A stretch of DNA of 64,000 nucleotides from assembly GCA_910578545.1 (NCBI GenBank), contig CAJTPT010000004.1, positions 62,001 to 126,000 on the forward strand. The letters run 5' to 3'. The DNA comes from an uncultured Christensenella sp. Its GTDB lineage: Bacteria > Bacillota > Clostridia > Christensenellales > Pumilibacteraceae. The notes beneath the pieces were generated by a model. The model saw only the letters and a program-made list of their open reading frames with translations, was not told the DNA's origin and did not search any database. The translations under genes and the position numbers were made by a program. Below are positions 18,412-28,177 of the stretch, piece by piece. Positions within the stretch are counted from its first letter, which is position 1, and the number at the start of each line of letters is the position of its first letter.

Positions 18412-20868
18412 TTAGTTATATGTGAGTTTATCCTTATACGGATATCCCGCAACAATCATGTGCTTGCCCTTGAGCAACGGCTTGCCCGTATGAGTGCGGT
18501 TTTCGATAGTGAAGTTTTCCGTCGAGTAAGCCGTCAGGTATTCGTCGTCTACGTTGAATACGACCTTGTACGGTACGGTCACGCATGCCGCAAACGCAAG
18601 GCACGAGCCGTTATCCGTCTTACCCTTTCCGAAGTCGATAATCTTAATGCCCTTGCGATATCTGCCCATAACGTCGATTTGACTGACGAGTATGCGCTTG
18701 GCAAAGCCACGATCGGTACACAGAGCAATCTCGCCGTCGCCGTTGACCTGCTTGATAAGAATGCACTCGTCGCCGTCGGCAAGCATCATGCACCGCACGC
18801 CGATAGCAATTCTGTTTTGCGACGGAACGTCGGACATATCGGCGTTAAGGCACATGCCGTTTTTGGTGACTATCATAAGCGAACTGCCATCTATCTCGTC
18901 CTCTATGCCGATAAGCGTATCGCCGTCGCGAAGTTTGGTTGCGGCAAAAGCCGACTTGACGACGCCGTACTCGCTCCAAGGCGATTTTTTGACGAGTCCG
19001 CCCTTCGAGTAGAATAACAGATTGCCCTTGGGCAGTTTTTCCTCGACCAGTCGCATGTATAGCGGGTACTCGCCTTCCACGGCGTCGGACACAATCTTGT
19101 TGAGCTCTGCGCCCTTTTCGCGCCACTTGCCGTCGGGAATAGCTTCCACGTCGATTTTGTAGCAGTTGCCGAGGTTGGTAAAGCAGAACACACGGTCGGT
19201 GGACTTTGCACGCACAAGGCAGTTGCAAATCTCGCTGAGCGTGGAAGAATCGGTAAAGTCCTTGGTCGCCATGGTAAAGTTTTTGACGAGCATTTTCTTT
19301 ATCTGATGCTGAGCATTGGCCGCTATAACGTATTCAAACGTCGGCTTTTCGTCATCGCTCGGAATGACGTACTTGTCGACCGACTCGACGATAGCCGATT
19401 TACGGTTTTCGCGGTACTGCTTGCGGATACCCAAAAGCTCGCTCTTTACAAGCTCCATTTGCAGTTTCTTGGACGCTATAATCGCTTCTAACCGCGCTAT
19501 CTCGCTACGCACGTCGGCGAGCTCTTTTTCCAGCTTGAATATCTCCAGGTGAGTCAGGCGTGCAAGGCGCATATCCAGGATTGCCTGCGCCTGTATCTCG
19601 CTCAGCTCGAAGCGTTTACGCAAAGCTTCCTTTGCCGCCGTCGTGTTGGCGCTCGCCTTGATAATCTTGATTACTTCGTCGATATTGCGAACGGCTATTA
19701 CCAAACCTTCCAAGATATGCTCGCGCTTTTTAGCGGCGTCGAGCTCGTACTTGGTCCTGCGCAATATGACGTCGCGCTGATAGTTGACGTAGTACGCTAT
19801 AATGTCGAGCAAACCCATAAGCTGAGGCTTGCCGTCGGCAATCGCGACCATGTTGAACGAGAAGTTTATCGAAAGATTGGTGTACTTGAACAGCGCGTTG
19901 ATTATCTCTTTGGGATTGACGTCGCGCTTGGTCTTGATAACGGCGCGCATACCTACGCGGTCCGATTCGTCTACGACGTCGGTTATGCCCGAGAGCACGC
20001 CCTTTTTGTCCTCGCGTACTTTGATTATGCTTTCCAAAAGCTGAGCCTTGTTTACGCCGTACGGAAGCTCGTCGATAACGATTATCTTTTTGTCGTTGTC
20101 GTTTTCGATATGAAGCTTGGCACGGATAGCGATTTTGCCCTTGCCCATTTCGTACGCCTGAGCAAGCTCGTTGGGGATTATAACGCCGCCCGTCGGAAAG
20201 TCCGGACCTTTGATGATTTTCATCATGTCCTTAAGCGTAATGCGCGGATTGTCGATGTACGCAATAACGCCGTCTATCGTTTCCATGAGGTTGTGCGGCG
20301 GAATATTGGTTGCAAGACCGACGGCTATACCCGTTGCGCCGTTGACCAAAAGATTGGGGAAACGCCCGGGCAGAATGTCCGGCTCGAGTATGGTATCGTC
20401 AAAGTTCCAGCTCCACTTGACCGTGTTTTTGTCTATGTCGCGAAGAAGCTCGAGCGCAAGCGGCGTAAGACGCGCCTCGGTGTAACGCATAGCCGCCGCG
20501 CCGTCGCCGTCCACCGAGCCGAAGTTGCCGTGTCCGTCGACTAACGTTGCGCCCATATTGAAAGGCTGAGCCATACGCACCATCGCCTGATAAATGGACG
20601 AATCGCCGTGCGGGTGAAGCTTACCCAAGCAGTCGCCGACTATACGCGCACTCTTACGGTACGGCTTGTCGGGCGTAATGCCGAGCTGTTGCATTGTGTA
20701 AAGTATGCGGCGCTGAACGGGCTTAAGTCCGTCCTCTACGCGCGGCAGAGCGCGGTCGAGAATAACCGATTCCGAATACGGTATCATGGAATCGCGCATT
20801 ACCTCTTCCATGGTCTGAACGACCAGCTTGCCTACCGGTGTACCTTGTTGTTCGTTTTCCTGTGCCAT
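18412..20868 (-). CDS. parC: DNA topoisomerase IV subunit A
   Basis: An 818-residue type II topoisomerase breakage-reunion subunit. The winged-helix core carries the active Tyr129 in [10 protein letters not shown] and the quinolone-region motif HPHGDSSIY near 85-93. The C-terminal region forms beta-pinwheel-like blades but no canonical GyrA box (QRRGGKG) was seen. That, and the partner 99 bases upstream, favour ParC over GyrA. GAGGA precedes the ATG. Confidence 0.88.
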   Translation of the reverse strand: MAQENEQQGTPVGKLVVQTMEEVMRDSMIPYSESVILDRALPRVEDGLKPVQRRILYTMQQLGITPDKPYRKSARIVGDCLGKLHPHGDSSIYQAMVRMAQPFNMGATLVDGHGNFGSVDGDGAAAMRYTEARLTPLALELLRDIDKNTVKWSWNFDDTILEPDILPGRFPNLLVNGATGIAVGLATNIPPHNLMETIDGVIAYIDNPRITLKDMMKIIKGPDFPTGGVIIPNELAQAYEMGKGKIAIRAKLHIENDNDKKIIVIDELPYGVNKAQLLESIIKVREDKKGVLSGITDVVDESDRVGMRAVIKTKRDVNPKEIINALFKYTNLSINFSFNMVAIADGKPQLMGLLDIIAYYVNYQRDVILRRTKYELDAAKKREHILEGLVIAVRNIDEVIKIIKASANTTAAKEALRKRFELSEIQAQAILDMRLARLTHLEIFKLEKELADVRSEIARLEAIIASKKLQMELVKSELLGIRKQYRENRKSAIVESVDKYVIPSDDEKPTFEYVIAANAQHQIKKMLVKNFTMATKDFTDSSTLSEICNCLVRAKSTDRVFCFTNLGNCYKIDVEAIPDGKWREKGAELNKIVSDAVEGEYPLYMRLVEEKLPKGNLLFYSKGGLVKKSPWSEYGVVKSAFAATKLRDGDTLIGIEDEIDGSSLMIVTKNGMCLNADMSDVPSQNRIAIGVRCMMLADGDECILIKQVNGDGEIALCTDRGFAKRILVSQIDVMGRYRKGIKIIDFGKGKTDNGSCLAFAACVTVPYKVVFNVDDEYLTAYSTENFTIENRTHTGKPLLKGKHMIVAGYPYKDKLTYN

Positions 20869-20888
20869 AACAGTCCTCTTTTAATTCT

Positions 20889-20914
20889 GAATTCGGAATG
20901 CGGAATTCGGAATT
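20889..20914. repeat. AATTCGGAATT-type repeat in the parE-parC gap
   Basis: Two and a half iterations of the GAATTCGGAAT unit lie in the 99-base gap between two co-transcribed genes. Confidence 0.6.
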
Positions 20915-20967
20915 ATTGTAGTTGTTGCCTGCAATTAGATAATTCCAATTAATTTATTCTTGTAGTA

Positions 20968-22923
20968 TTACTTGCCGTTGGGATTGAATGAATCTACCTT
21001 ATTAAAGTCGGCGTGCTCTATAATATACTCGCGTCTAAGCTCGACTGCGTCGCCCATAAGCACCGACACAAGCTTTTCCGCTTCGGCGGCGTCCTCGATA
21101 GTGACCTGCATGAGCGCGCGCTGTTTGGGGTTCATTGTCGTTTCCCAAAGCTGATCGGCGTTCATCTCGCCCAAGCCCTTGTAACGCTGAACCTGTGCGC
21201 CCTTGCCCAAGCGCGATTTTGCCTCGGCAAGCGCCGCGTCGTCGTAGGCGTATTCCACGTGATTGCCCTTCTCTATCTTGTACAGCGGCGGAAGTCCGAT
21301 ATATACGTGCCCCTCGTTGATAAGATCCTTCATGTAGCGGAAGAAGAATGTCAGCAGTATCGCACGTATATGATAACCGTCGACGTCCGCGTCGGACAGA
21401 ATGATTACCTTGTGATAATTGAGGTTGTCGACGTTAAAGTCCTCGCCGATACCCGAGCCGAGCGCCGATATGAGCGTACGGATTTCCTCGTTGGCAAGAA
21501 CCTGGTCGATACGCTTCTTTTCGGCGTTGAGCGGCTTGCCCCTGAGCGGAAGTATCGCCTGATACGAACGCGCGCGCGCCTGTTTGCACGTTCCGCCGGC
21601 ACTGTCGCCCTCGACGATAAACAGCTCGTTGTTTTCGGGTTTTCTGCCCGTACACGGCGTGAGCTTACCTACGAGGTTGAAGTTGTCTATAGCGTTTTTG
21701 GCGCGGGTGATTTCCTTTTCCTTGCGCGCCGCCTCGCGAACCTTTGCGGCAAGCATACCCTTTTTGAGTATAGCTTCGCCGACGGCGGCGTTCTTTTGGT
21801 CGGCAAAGTAGTCGCCGAGCACTTGGGTGACTATACCCTCTATAGCTACTCTCGCCGCGGGATTGCCGAGCTTGGTCTTGGTCTGACCCTCGAACTGTAC
21901 GTTTGTCATCTGCACGGACAGCACCGCGGTAAGACCTTCGCGGTAGTCGTCGCCGAGCAGGTTGGCATCCTTTTCCTTGAGCATACCGACGCGCCGTGCA
22001 AAGTCGTTCATAACCTTGGTGTACGCCGTTTTAAAGCCCGTTTCGTGCGTGCCGCCCTCGGTGGTCGGAATGTTGTTGACGTACGAGAAAAGGTTTTCGG
22101 TGTATGCGTCGGTGTGCTGAAACGATAGTTCCATTGAAATGCCGTCGCGCTCGCCGCTGATGATAACGGGCTCGTCGTAAAGCGTGTTACGAGCCTCGTT
22201 GATATACTTGACAAAGTCGACTATACCGCCGTCGTAACAGTATTCGAGAGAGCGGTAGCCTTCGCCCACTCTTATGCGCTCGTCGATAAGCTTGACCTTT
22301 AATCCCTTATTAAGGAATGCCAACTCTTTGAGTCTGCGAGCAATGGTGTCGAACTGGAAAATAACCGTTTCGAATATGCGCTTGTCCGGCATAAACCGCA
22401 CGTACGAGCCGTGCTTGTCCGTCTTTTCGCCGGTGTCGATAAGGCTGTACTTGGGAATACCGCCCTTGACCTCGCCGTTGACCTCTTTGGACTCGAATTC
22501 CATACGGAATGTCGTGCCGTTTTTATAAACCTCGACCTTGAGCCATTCGGACAGCGCGTTAGTGACCGACGCGCCGACGCCGTGCAGACCGCCCGAGTGC
22601 GCGTAGTTACTGCTGTCGAACTTGCCGCCGGCGTGAAGCTGAGTAAATACGACTTCCACGCCCGAAACGCCGAGCTTCGGATGAATATCTACGGGAATAC
22701 CGCGCCCGTCGTCCTCGACAGACGCGCTTCCGTCGGCGTGAATAGTTACGATGATACCCGTCGCAAAACCGTTGGACACCTCGTCGATCGAGTTGTCAAC
22801 TATCTCCCATAAAATATGATGTAAACCCTTAATCCCCGTCGTACCGATATACATACCGGGACGAAGCCGAACAGCGTCAAGTCCTTCCAATACTCGGATA
22901 TTACCCGCATTATAATCGGACAT
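20968..22923 (-). CDS. parE: DNA topoisomerase IV subunit B
   Basis: A 651-residue ATPase subunit of topoisomerase IV. The GHKL ATPase domain shows EIVDNSIDE, EDDGRGIP and GGLHGVGASVTNALS. The Toprim domain shows VEGDSAGG and SDADVDGYHIR. The N terminus (EGLDAVRLRPGMYIGTTGIKGLHHILWE) is typical of clostridial ParE. The ATG at 22923 was chosen because GGAGGA lies 6 bases upstream; the longer in-frame extension starts with no such site. It is co-transcribed with parC. Confidence 0.92.
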   Translation of the reverse strand: MSDYNAGNIRVLEGLDAVRLRPGMYIGTTGIKGLHHILWEIVDNSIDEVSNGFATGIIVTIHADGSASVEDDGRGIPVDIHPKLGVSGVEVVFTQLHAGGKFDSSNYAHSGGLHGVGASVTNALSEWLKVEVYKNGTTFRMEFESKEVNGEVKGGIPKYSLIDTGEKTDKHGSYVRFMPDKRIFETVIFQFDTIARRLKELAFLNKGLKVKLIDERIRVGEGYRSLEYCYDGGIVDFVKYINEARNTLYDEPVIISGERDGISMELSFQHTDAYTENLFSYVNNIPTTEGGTHETGFKTAYTKVMNDFARRVGMLKEKDANLLGDDYREGLTAVLSVQMTNVQFEGQTKTKLGNPAARVAIEGIVTQVLGDYFADQKNAAVGEAILKKGMLAAKVREAARKEKEITRAKNAIDNFNLVGKLTPCTGRKPENNELFIVEGDSAGGTCKQARARSYQAILPLRGKPLNAEKKRIDQVLANEEIRTLISALGSGIGEDFNVDNLNYHKVIILSDADVDGYHIRAILLTFFFRYMKDLINEGHVYIGLPPLYKIEKGNHVEYAYDDAALAEAKSRLGKGAQVQRYKGLGEMNADQLWETTMNPKQRALMQVTIEDAAEAEKLVSVLMGDAVELRREYIIEHADFNKVDSFNPNGK

Positions 22924-23045
22924 ATCACATCCTCCGCGTAGCTGATTATCTTTTATATGTTTAAATGCAACACAAAAACAGTAGCACAAAAACTACCTTT
23001 TATATTGTAGCACAACCGATTTTTTTTTTCAAGCAAAAATTATCA

Positions 23046-23154
23046 AATTCGGAATGAAGAATTAAGAATTAAAGTTTTTTCGACCGCAACGCGGCGAGTA
23101 TATAATTAAACCTTTTTTTCGATTCCGAATTACTAATTCCGAATTCTCAATTAA
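23046..23154. repeat. AATTCCGAATT-ended element between parE and trmL
   Basis: Left end AATTCGGAATGAAGAATT (from 23046); right end with two AATTCCGAATT units (23122-23154). The core has CGACCGCAACGCGGCG, the same hairpin type found at 29630 and 48525. The right end reaches the stop codon of trmL. Confidence 0.55.
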
Positions 23155-23612
23155 ACAAGCCCTTCAAATCCATTCTGCCGAAGCGCCTCGTAAAGCACCA
23201 ACGCTACGGTATTGGAAAGGTTTAGCGACCGCAAATCTTTAGCCATAGGGATGCGAAGCGCGGTGTCGGGATTGTCAAAAACGACATGCTCGGGAAGCCC
23301 CTTGGTTTCCTTGCCGAACACCAAAAAGTCACCGTCCTTAAATGCCGCGTCGGTATAGCGCTTACTCGCCTTTTTGGACAAATAGAAATACCGCCCGCCT
23401 TTGGTTCTCTCAAAAAACTCGTCGAGGTTTTCGTAATAGGTAAGCTTTAGCTTATCCCAATAGTCGAGCCCGGCACGCTTTAAGTGCTTGTCGGTTATCT
23501 CGAAGCCCATCGGTTTGATTATGTGAAGCGCGGCGCCCGTACAAGCGCAGGTGCGAGAAATATTGCCCGTGTTCTGCGGAATCTCGGGCTCGAAAAGCAC
23601 GATGTTAAACAT
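23151..23612 (-). CDS. trmL: tRNA (cytidine/uridine-34 2'-O)-methyltransferase
   Basis: A 153-residue SPOUT-class methyltransferase that modifies the wobble nucleotide of tRNA-Leu. It shows the N-terminal FEPEIPQNTGNISRTCACT, the middle VFGKETKGLPEHV and the knotted C-terminal motif IPMAKDLRSLNLSNTVAL. Length is normal. It follows the alpha/beta hydrolase by 6 bases with no clear Shine-Dalgarno, so translation is probably coupled. Confidence 0.93.
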   Translation of the reverse strand: MFNIVLFEPEIPQNTGNISRTCACTGAALHIIKPMGFEITDKHLKRAGLDYWDKLKLTYYENLDEFFERTKGGRYFYLSKKASKRYTDAAFKDGDFLVFGKETKGLPEHVVFDNPDTALRIPMAKDLRSLNLSNTVALVLYEALRQNGFEGLV

Positions 23613-23618
23613 AAGCGA

Positions 23619-24542
23619 CTATTTGTTTTCCGCCGCCTTGTACGTGCTTTCCATATCGTCGAGGAAGGACAAAAAGTCCTCGTACACCTCGCCCTTGTTG
23701 AGTTCGTTAAGCAGTTCGTGGCGCGCGCCGTCGTACATCTTTACGCGCGGCATAATGCCGACCTTGTTGTACGATTTTACAAGCTTTTTAATGAGTTTGC
23801 CGTAGCCGCCCACGCCGTCCGCGGTGCCCGAAGCAATCATCAGCTTAAAGTTGCCGGGCGTAAGCGAGCGCTCTTTAAGAATTGAAGTCAGTCCCGCAAA
23901 CATCTCTTTGTAGAACATGACCGAGCATATCCCGACGCCCGCGCACTTATCGTCTGCGTTATACTTGGCGACCTCGGCTTTATCGCGGTTGATCCACCCG
24001 TTAGTGCCGTCCTTAAGCTTTTTGTCGTATGCCTCAAACGTAAGCTTGGCAAAGAACTTGCCGGGCGCATCGGGGTCTTTTTTCGCCTTGCTTTTTGCGA
24101 GCTTGCGACCGAGCGCGAGCGTTATGCCGTACTGCATGGTCGTGCCGCACAGTATCGCGCCCGCTACCTCGTGATGGTAACGCTCGATAAAGCGTTGAGT
24201 AAGAATACTGCCGTAGCTGTGTCCGATAACGTACACGCGCTCGACGTTCCAGCGCGACTTGGCGATTTCCACCTCGCGCATAATATCGTCCACCGTCGCT
24301 TCAAACATGCCGACGTAGCCCTTACCGCGCGCATCCGCGTCGGTTTCGCCGAAGCCGCGGTTATCCATGCCTATTACGTTATATCCGTTATTGCCCAAGA
24401 ACTTGCAAAAGTCGTCGTATCTTGCTATATACTCGCACATGCCGTGAACCATAACCACGGCGGCGACCGGATTTTCCACATTGTCCCAATAAGTTACCGC
24501 AACATTCTTGCCGTCGCGCATTTTGACAAACTCAGTCGTCAT
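23619..24542 (-). CDS. Alpha/beta hydrolase, monoacylglycerol-lipase-like
   Basis: A 307-residue serine hydrolase of the lysophospholipase type. It shows an oxyanion HG motif (VHGMCEY from about 32), the nucleophile elbow GHSYGS (Ser109), an acid candidate in ASGTADGVGG and the catalytic His in YDGARHELLNE. There is no signal peptide once the ATG at 24542 is used; that start has GGAGGA 4 bases upstream. The substrate is inferred to be a lipid ester. First gene of a two-gene operon with trmL, divergent from murG. Confidence 0.85.
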   Translation of the reverse strand: MTTEFVKMRDGKNVAVTYWDNVENPVAAVVMVHGMCEYIARYDDFCKFLGNNGYNVIGMDNRGFGETDADARGKGYVGMFEATVDDIMREVEIAKSRWNVERVYVIGHSYGSILTQRFIERYHHEVAGAILCGTTMQYGITLALGRKLAKSKAKKDPDAPGKFFAKLTFEAYDKKLKDGTNGWINRDKAEVAKYNADDKCAGVGICSVMFYKEMFAGLTSILKERSLTPGNFKLMIASGTADGVGGYGKLIKKLVKSYNKVGIMPRVKMYDGARHELLNELNKGEVYEDFLSFLDDMESTYKAAENK

Positions 24543-24643
24543 ACAATCCTCCGAAAAATATGCGTATATTTCCCCCGCGGTCATTATACTATATAAGAAT
24601 AGGTTTGTCAATACCGAATTTTTTATGATAAAGGAAGGCAGAA

Positions 24644-25663
24644 ATGAAAACGATAGTGTTTGCCGGCGGCGGTACGGCGGGGCACGTTATGCCGAACATT
24701 GCGCTTTACGAACAGCTTAAAACCAAATACTCTTGCGTATACGTCGGCGGCGACGGCATGGAACAAAACATATGCCGTCAGCGCGGTATTCCATTTTACC
24801 GTATAAACACCGTAAAGTTCAGGCGCGACGCTCTTCTTAAAAACATCGGCGTGCCGTTTAAGCTTCACGCTTGCGTGAATAACGCCAAAGCCGCACTAAA
24901 CGAAATCAAGCCCGATATCGTTTTCAGCAAGGGCGGGTACGCGGCGCTTCCCGTCGTGCTTGCCGCAAAATGCCCCGTGCTCAGCCACGAGAGCGACTAC
25001 TCGCCCGGTCTTGCGACCAAGCTTGCCAAACGCCGAAGCGCCAAAGTTTTGTGCGCGTTCGAGCCGTGCGCCCAAAAAATCAAAAACGGACTGTACGTCG
25101 GCACGCCGCTAATGCAAAACTTATATAACGGCAAGCGCTCGCCCGCCGACTACGGACTTTCGGGCAACAAGCCGATACTCACCGTTATAGGCGGGTCGTC
25201 GGGCGCGGCGTCGCTAAACGGCATTATTACCGACAGCCTGCCCGAGCTGTTAAAGCGGTTTGACGTTATTCACATGACGGGCAAAAACAAGCAAGGCGGA
25301 CAAAAACGCGCAGGGTATTTCCCTATAGAGTTCGAGTCCGATATGGCTAAGCTGTACGCGACGAGCGACGTTATTATAACCCGCGCCGGCGCTAACGCAC
25401 TTGCCGAATGTATTGCGCTTAAAATCCCGACGATAACCGTACCGCTCGAAAAGGCGTCGCGCGGCGACCAGGTTCAAAACGCCGAGTATTACGGCAATCT
25501 CGGCGCGGTCAACGTCATGCACGAAAAAGACATGACGGCAAGGTCGATACTCGACGCGCTGTCCGAGCTGACAAACAACAAACAAAAGTACGTTTCCGCC
25601 ATGAGTAAAATCAAAGTCGACGGCACAAAGCGCATTGTCGAAATTATAGAAAGTTTGATTTAA
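24644..25663 (+). CDS. murG: UDP-GlcNAc:lipid I GlcNAc transferase
   Basis: A 339-residue GT-B glycosyltransferase that converts lipid I to lipid II at the inner face of the membrane. It shows the N-terminal GGGTAGHVMPN, HESDYSPGLA, the UDP-sugar site IGGSSGAASLN and the C-terminal SRGDQVQNAEY. Length is slightly short for MurG but the motifs are complete. It lies outside a division/cell-wall cluster, as a single gene with AAGGAAGG before the ATG. Confidence 0.92.
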   Translation: MKTIVFAGGGTAGHVMPNIALYEQLKTKYSCVYVGGDGMEQNICRQRGIPFYRINTVKFRRDALLKNIGVPFKLHACVNNAKAALNEIKPDIVFSKGGYAALPVVLAAKCPVLSHESDYSPGLATKLAKRRSAKVLCAFEPCAQKIKNGLYVGTPLMQNLYNGKRSPADYGLSGNKPILTVIGGSSGAASLNGIITDSLPELLKRFDVIHMTGKNKQGGQKRAGYFPIEFESDMAKLYATSDVIITRAGANALAECIALKIPTITVPLEKASRGDQVQNAEYYGNLGAVNVMHEKDMTARSILDALSELTNNKQKYVSAMSKIKVDGTKRIVEIIESLI

Positions 25664-25950
25664 TTAGGGATCGGGAATTAAAGTAGTTAAAAAGTAAAAG
25701 TGACCGGGTAAAAGGATTATGATTGTAAGACTTGTGCGGCTTCGCCCGGATTTCTCGAGCGAGCGAAAAACACACGAAATGATATGAGTTGGGGTTGACT
25801 TTTTTAATTATTGCTTTGCCCATATCGAAATTACACTCACTAACGCACATCACTCCGAGCTTTTTTGCCTACCCGAAGGGGCTATACGTCAGCCGCACAA
25901 TTATTTAATTAGGACACAAAGCGCAGTCCGACAATTCCGAATTCCGCATT
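25664..25950. repeat. Composite repeat region after murG
   Basis: A gap of about 320 bases holds no gene. It contains AATTAGGGATCGGGAATT at the left, a TGTGCGGCTTCGCC core with CGAAATGATATGAG (compare 12830-12890), a CATCACTCCGAGC...CCGAAGGGGC stretch similar to 61115-61140, and AATTCCGAATTCCGCATT at the right (25933-25950). A short A/T-flanked hairpin around 25951-25982 (GATTGGCAAAGCGCCAATC) is a likely minus-strand terminator for the signal peptidase gene. Confidence 0.55.
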
Positions 25951-25984
25951 AAAAAAGATTGGCAAAGCGCCAATCTTTTTTGTA

Positions 25985-27754
25985 TTAGTCTAACTTTTCG
26001 AGTATCTTGCGGTCGCTCTTAATGCGTTGAAGCTTGCGAATTGTTGCCGCACGCGCCTTGGCAAGTTTTTGCTCTGTCAAGTACAGTTCTCTGTCCTCGG
26101 GGCTGAGTTCGCTTAAGAACTGTTCTTGCTCGCGCTTTTTGCGCTCTGCCTCCGCCTTGCGCTTTGCCTTTTGCTCGGCGCTTGGCGGTTTTCTCGGTTT
26201 CTTTTCCTTAGGGTGCGCCGCTTTATACTCGGCAACGCGTATTTGATCCTCGTACGACAGCGGCGCGGTGCCGGTGAGCAGATCATGCAACTGCTCTGCC
26301 TGTTTCAGTTCGAGCTGAGCGGACAACTCGCGGTAACGAGCATACGCGTCACGCGCATTATTCTTTTTTGGCGCGGGCTCGATTTCCGACGCAGTAGCGG
26401 CGGGCGCGACCTGAGGCAATGCGGCTTCCTTTTGGGTCGGCGACTGCAACGGGGTTGCAGGCTGTTTGGCGGGCTGAGGTTTGCCTGCGGCTTGCGCGCC
26501 GAGCAACTGCCGTGCCGCCGTGGCAGACTGTTCCGTGCCGCTCGTTTGCAGTAATTGGTCGGGACCGAGTTTTTGCCTAGGTCCGGGCAGCTCCGGGTAC
26601 TCGATATGCTTTTCGAGCGGCTGTCCCTCGAAGAATTCGGGCGCGGTCGGCATGCTTGTAACACCGATTTCCTCTATGTTGGGCGCAATGTCAGTTCGGA
26701 GCCTTACGCCCTGCTGACAAAGTATAACGCCGTCCGGGGTTTGTACGGGCGTCAAAAGTATGTGCTTGTCACCCGACAAGGTCGTAAGAATAAGCGTCTG
26801 ACCGTCTTCGGCTTGTCTCAGCGTTGCGCCTGCGGAAAGCGCGGCGGCAAGCGACCCGGGGGTATCGGGCGCGGGCAGGCTGTCGAGTATCGCCGCGGTC
26901 TCGGGGGTTTGCGGAAGCTCCAGGCTTGTGGCGTTGATAAAATCTGTCAGCCGTTCGGATATGATTTTGCTTTCGGCATTGGACTTGGGGTTTTCGGTAA
27001 CCATGCCCAAAACGTCCATGACCGCCGTTATTTCGTGAATATTATCGTAGCGCAGGTTAACCGTGCCGAGCGCCTCGGCGGATTTTTTGAGCGCGGCGGT
27101 TTCCAGCTTTCTGCGCGTATCGAGCGTACCTATGTACCAAGTGGTAATCCACGCCACGACGACTATGAACAGACCGAAAATAAGCACGCTCACGCCGAGC
27201 GCCGATTGAAAAAAACCGAACAGCAAGCCGAAAAATCCGCACTTCTTGCCCGTGTATATACCTACTACGTCGTCGAATGTCGGCTTTACCGAGTCCGCGC
27301 CGCCCGCGTTGTCGCCGCGAGTGGTATACACCGTTTTACCCGCCGAGTCGGTGGAAACACCTATTACTCTGTGCGTTAGAAGTATGGATTCGCCCTGCGC
27401 GTTTTTGACTTTAAACGTTATTACGGTGCCGTCCTTGGCGGTTTCCGACGAGCTTGCGCGTATCTCGCTCTCGTTATTGGGCTTTGTAGATACGATCATA
27501 CTGCCCTTGGGAATGGTCGGCTCCATGGAATCGGACACGATAGAAAACAAACGGTACTGTCCGAACGTGGTATAGTAGTCGTCCTTGAACATTGCCAATA
27601 ACGCATTAAGCGTGAGCACGCAAAGAATAACAATCAAAAGCACAACGCCGAAAACAGCAAAGCCGCGTTTGACTTTACTGCGCTTTTTAATCGGCTCCGC
27701 CGCTGTTGCTTCGGCCACCCCTCCCGCCTCTTTTCGTTCAATCTCGTTTGCCAT
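25985..27754 (-). CDS. SipW-type signal peptidase I with a large C-terminal extension
   Basis: A 589-residue membrane protein. Residues about 30-55 form a helix, then the ER/SipW-type signal peptidase core with Ser76 in IVSDSMEPT, His128 in LTHRVIG (in place of the usual Lys) and acidic residues in TRGDNAGGAD. A second helix follows at about 183-208. Residues 210-589 are extra: a folded-looking domain (to about 370), a Pro/Gln/Ala-rich linker, and a Lys/Glu/Arg-rich coiled coil at the end, presumably cytoplasmic. Usual SipW proteins are about 190 residues. It may process the TasA/CalY-like proteins at 60-62 kb. There is no Shine-Dalgarno; a consensus promoter ends 9 bases before the ATG. Confidence 0.85.
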   Translation of the reverse strand: MANEIERKEAGGVAEATAAEPIKKRSKVKRGFAVFGVVLLIVILCVLTLNALLAMFKDDYYTTFGQYRLFSIVSDSMEPTIPKGSMIVSTKPNNESEIRASSSETAKDGTVITFKVKNAQGESILLTHRVIGVSTDSAGKTVYTTRGDNAGGADSVKPTFDDVVGIYTGKKCGFFGLLFGFFQSALGVSVLIFGLFIVVVAWITTWYIGTLDTRRKLETAALKKSAEALGTVNLRYDNIHEITAVMDVLGMVTENPKSNAESKIISERLTDFINATSLELPQTPETAAILDSLPAPDTPGSLAAALSAGATLRQAEDGQTLILTTLSGDKHILLTPVQTPDGVILCQQGVRLRTDIAPNIEEIGVTSMPTAPEFFEGQPLEKHIEYPELPGPRQKLGPDQLLQTSGTEQSATAARQLLGAQAAGKPQPAKQPATPLQSPTQKEAALPQVAPAATASEIEPAPKKNNARDAYARYRELSAQLELKQAEQLHDLLTGTAPLSYEDQIRVAEYKAAHPKEKKPRKPPSAEQKAKRKAEAERKKREQEQFLSELSPEDRELYLTEQKLAKARAATIRKLQRIKSDRKILEKLD

Positions 27755-27763
27755 ATTGTATTT

Positions 27764-27792
27764 ATTATATCACCGTTTGTTCGGTATGTCAA
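27764..27792 (-). promoter_or_regulatory. Consensus promoter of the SipW-like gene, leaderless
   Basis: On the minus strand TTGACA (27792-27787), 17 bases, TATAAT (27769-27764). Only 9 bases separate the -10 box from the ATG at 27754, so transcription should start at or next to the start codon. Confidence 0.8.
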
Positions 27793-27848
27793 TACATAGC
27801 AAAAATTCATTATATTTTTTTTGATTTCGTATTACTTAATTCGCCGAA

Positions 27849-27877
27849 TTGACACAACAAAATAAACGTGGTATAAT
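27849..27877 (+). promoter_or_regulatory. Consensus promoter of the small acidic protein, leaderless
   Basis: TTGACA (27849-27854), 17-base spacer, TATAAT (27872-27877). The ATG at 27887 follows after 9 bases with no Shine-Dalgarno. Confidence 0.8.
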
Positions 27878-27886
27878 TGATTTGTT

Positions 27887-28042
27887 ATGACTGATTGGGA
27901 TTTAATGCGCCTGTCGGACAACGACGACGAGGACGCTTACGAACAAGAGGATTTTCCACGCCGCAAGTCCGCCAAGGACGCTTACGACGATTTTTACGAC
28001 GACGTAAAACAGCCGTCGCGGTACATCAAGGAAGACTGGTAG
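27887..28042 (+). CDS. Small acidic protein, 51 residues
   Basis: A 51-codon frame starting MTDWDLMRLSDNDDED and ending SRYIKEDW, with 16 Asp/Glu and no hydrophobic segment. Support comes from the perfect promoter just upstream and its coding-like composition. It is probably translated from a leaderless mRNA. It is divergent from the SipW-like gene. No family was recognised. Confidence 0.65.
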   Translation: MTDWDLMRLSDNDDEDAYEQEDFPRRKSAKDAYDDFYDDVKQPSRYIKEDW

Positions 28043-28128
28043 AGTAGTTAAAAGAAAGTGTGAAGAGTGAAAAGACTGACGTATTTAATAATTCCGAATT
28101 GAAGAACGCGGCATACCGCACGATAAAC

Positions 28129-28158
28129 AAAAAGCCCTATCTTACGATAAGGCTTTTT
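28129..28158 (-). terminator. Terminator of the InlB-repeat lipoprotein gene
   Basis: AAAAAGCCCTATC (28129-28141) pairs with GATAAGGCTTTTT (28146-28158) around a TTAC loop. An AATTCCGAATT unit sits at 28090-28100. Confidence 0.85.
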
Positions 28159-28177
28159 AACTATTTGTTTTGTACGT

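Noticed and set aside
18412..22923. Gyrase GyrA/GyrB instead of topoisomerase IV
   Set aside because: No canonical GyrA box was seen and the subunit B N terminus fits clostridial ParE better, though gyrase cannot be fully excluded from one window.
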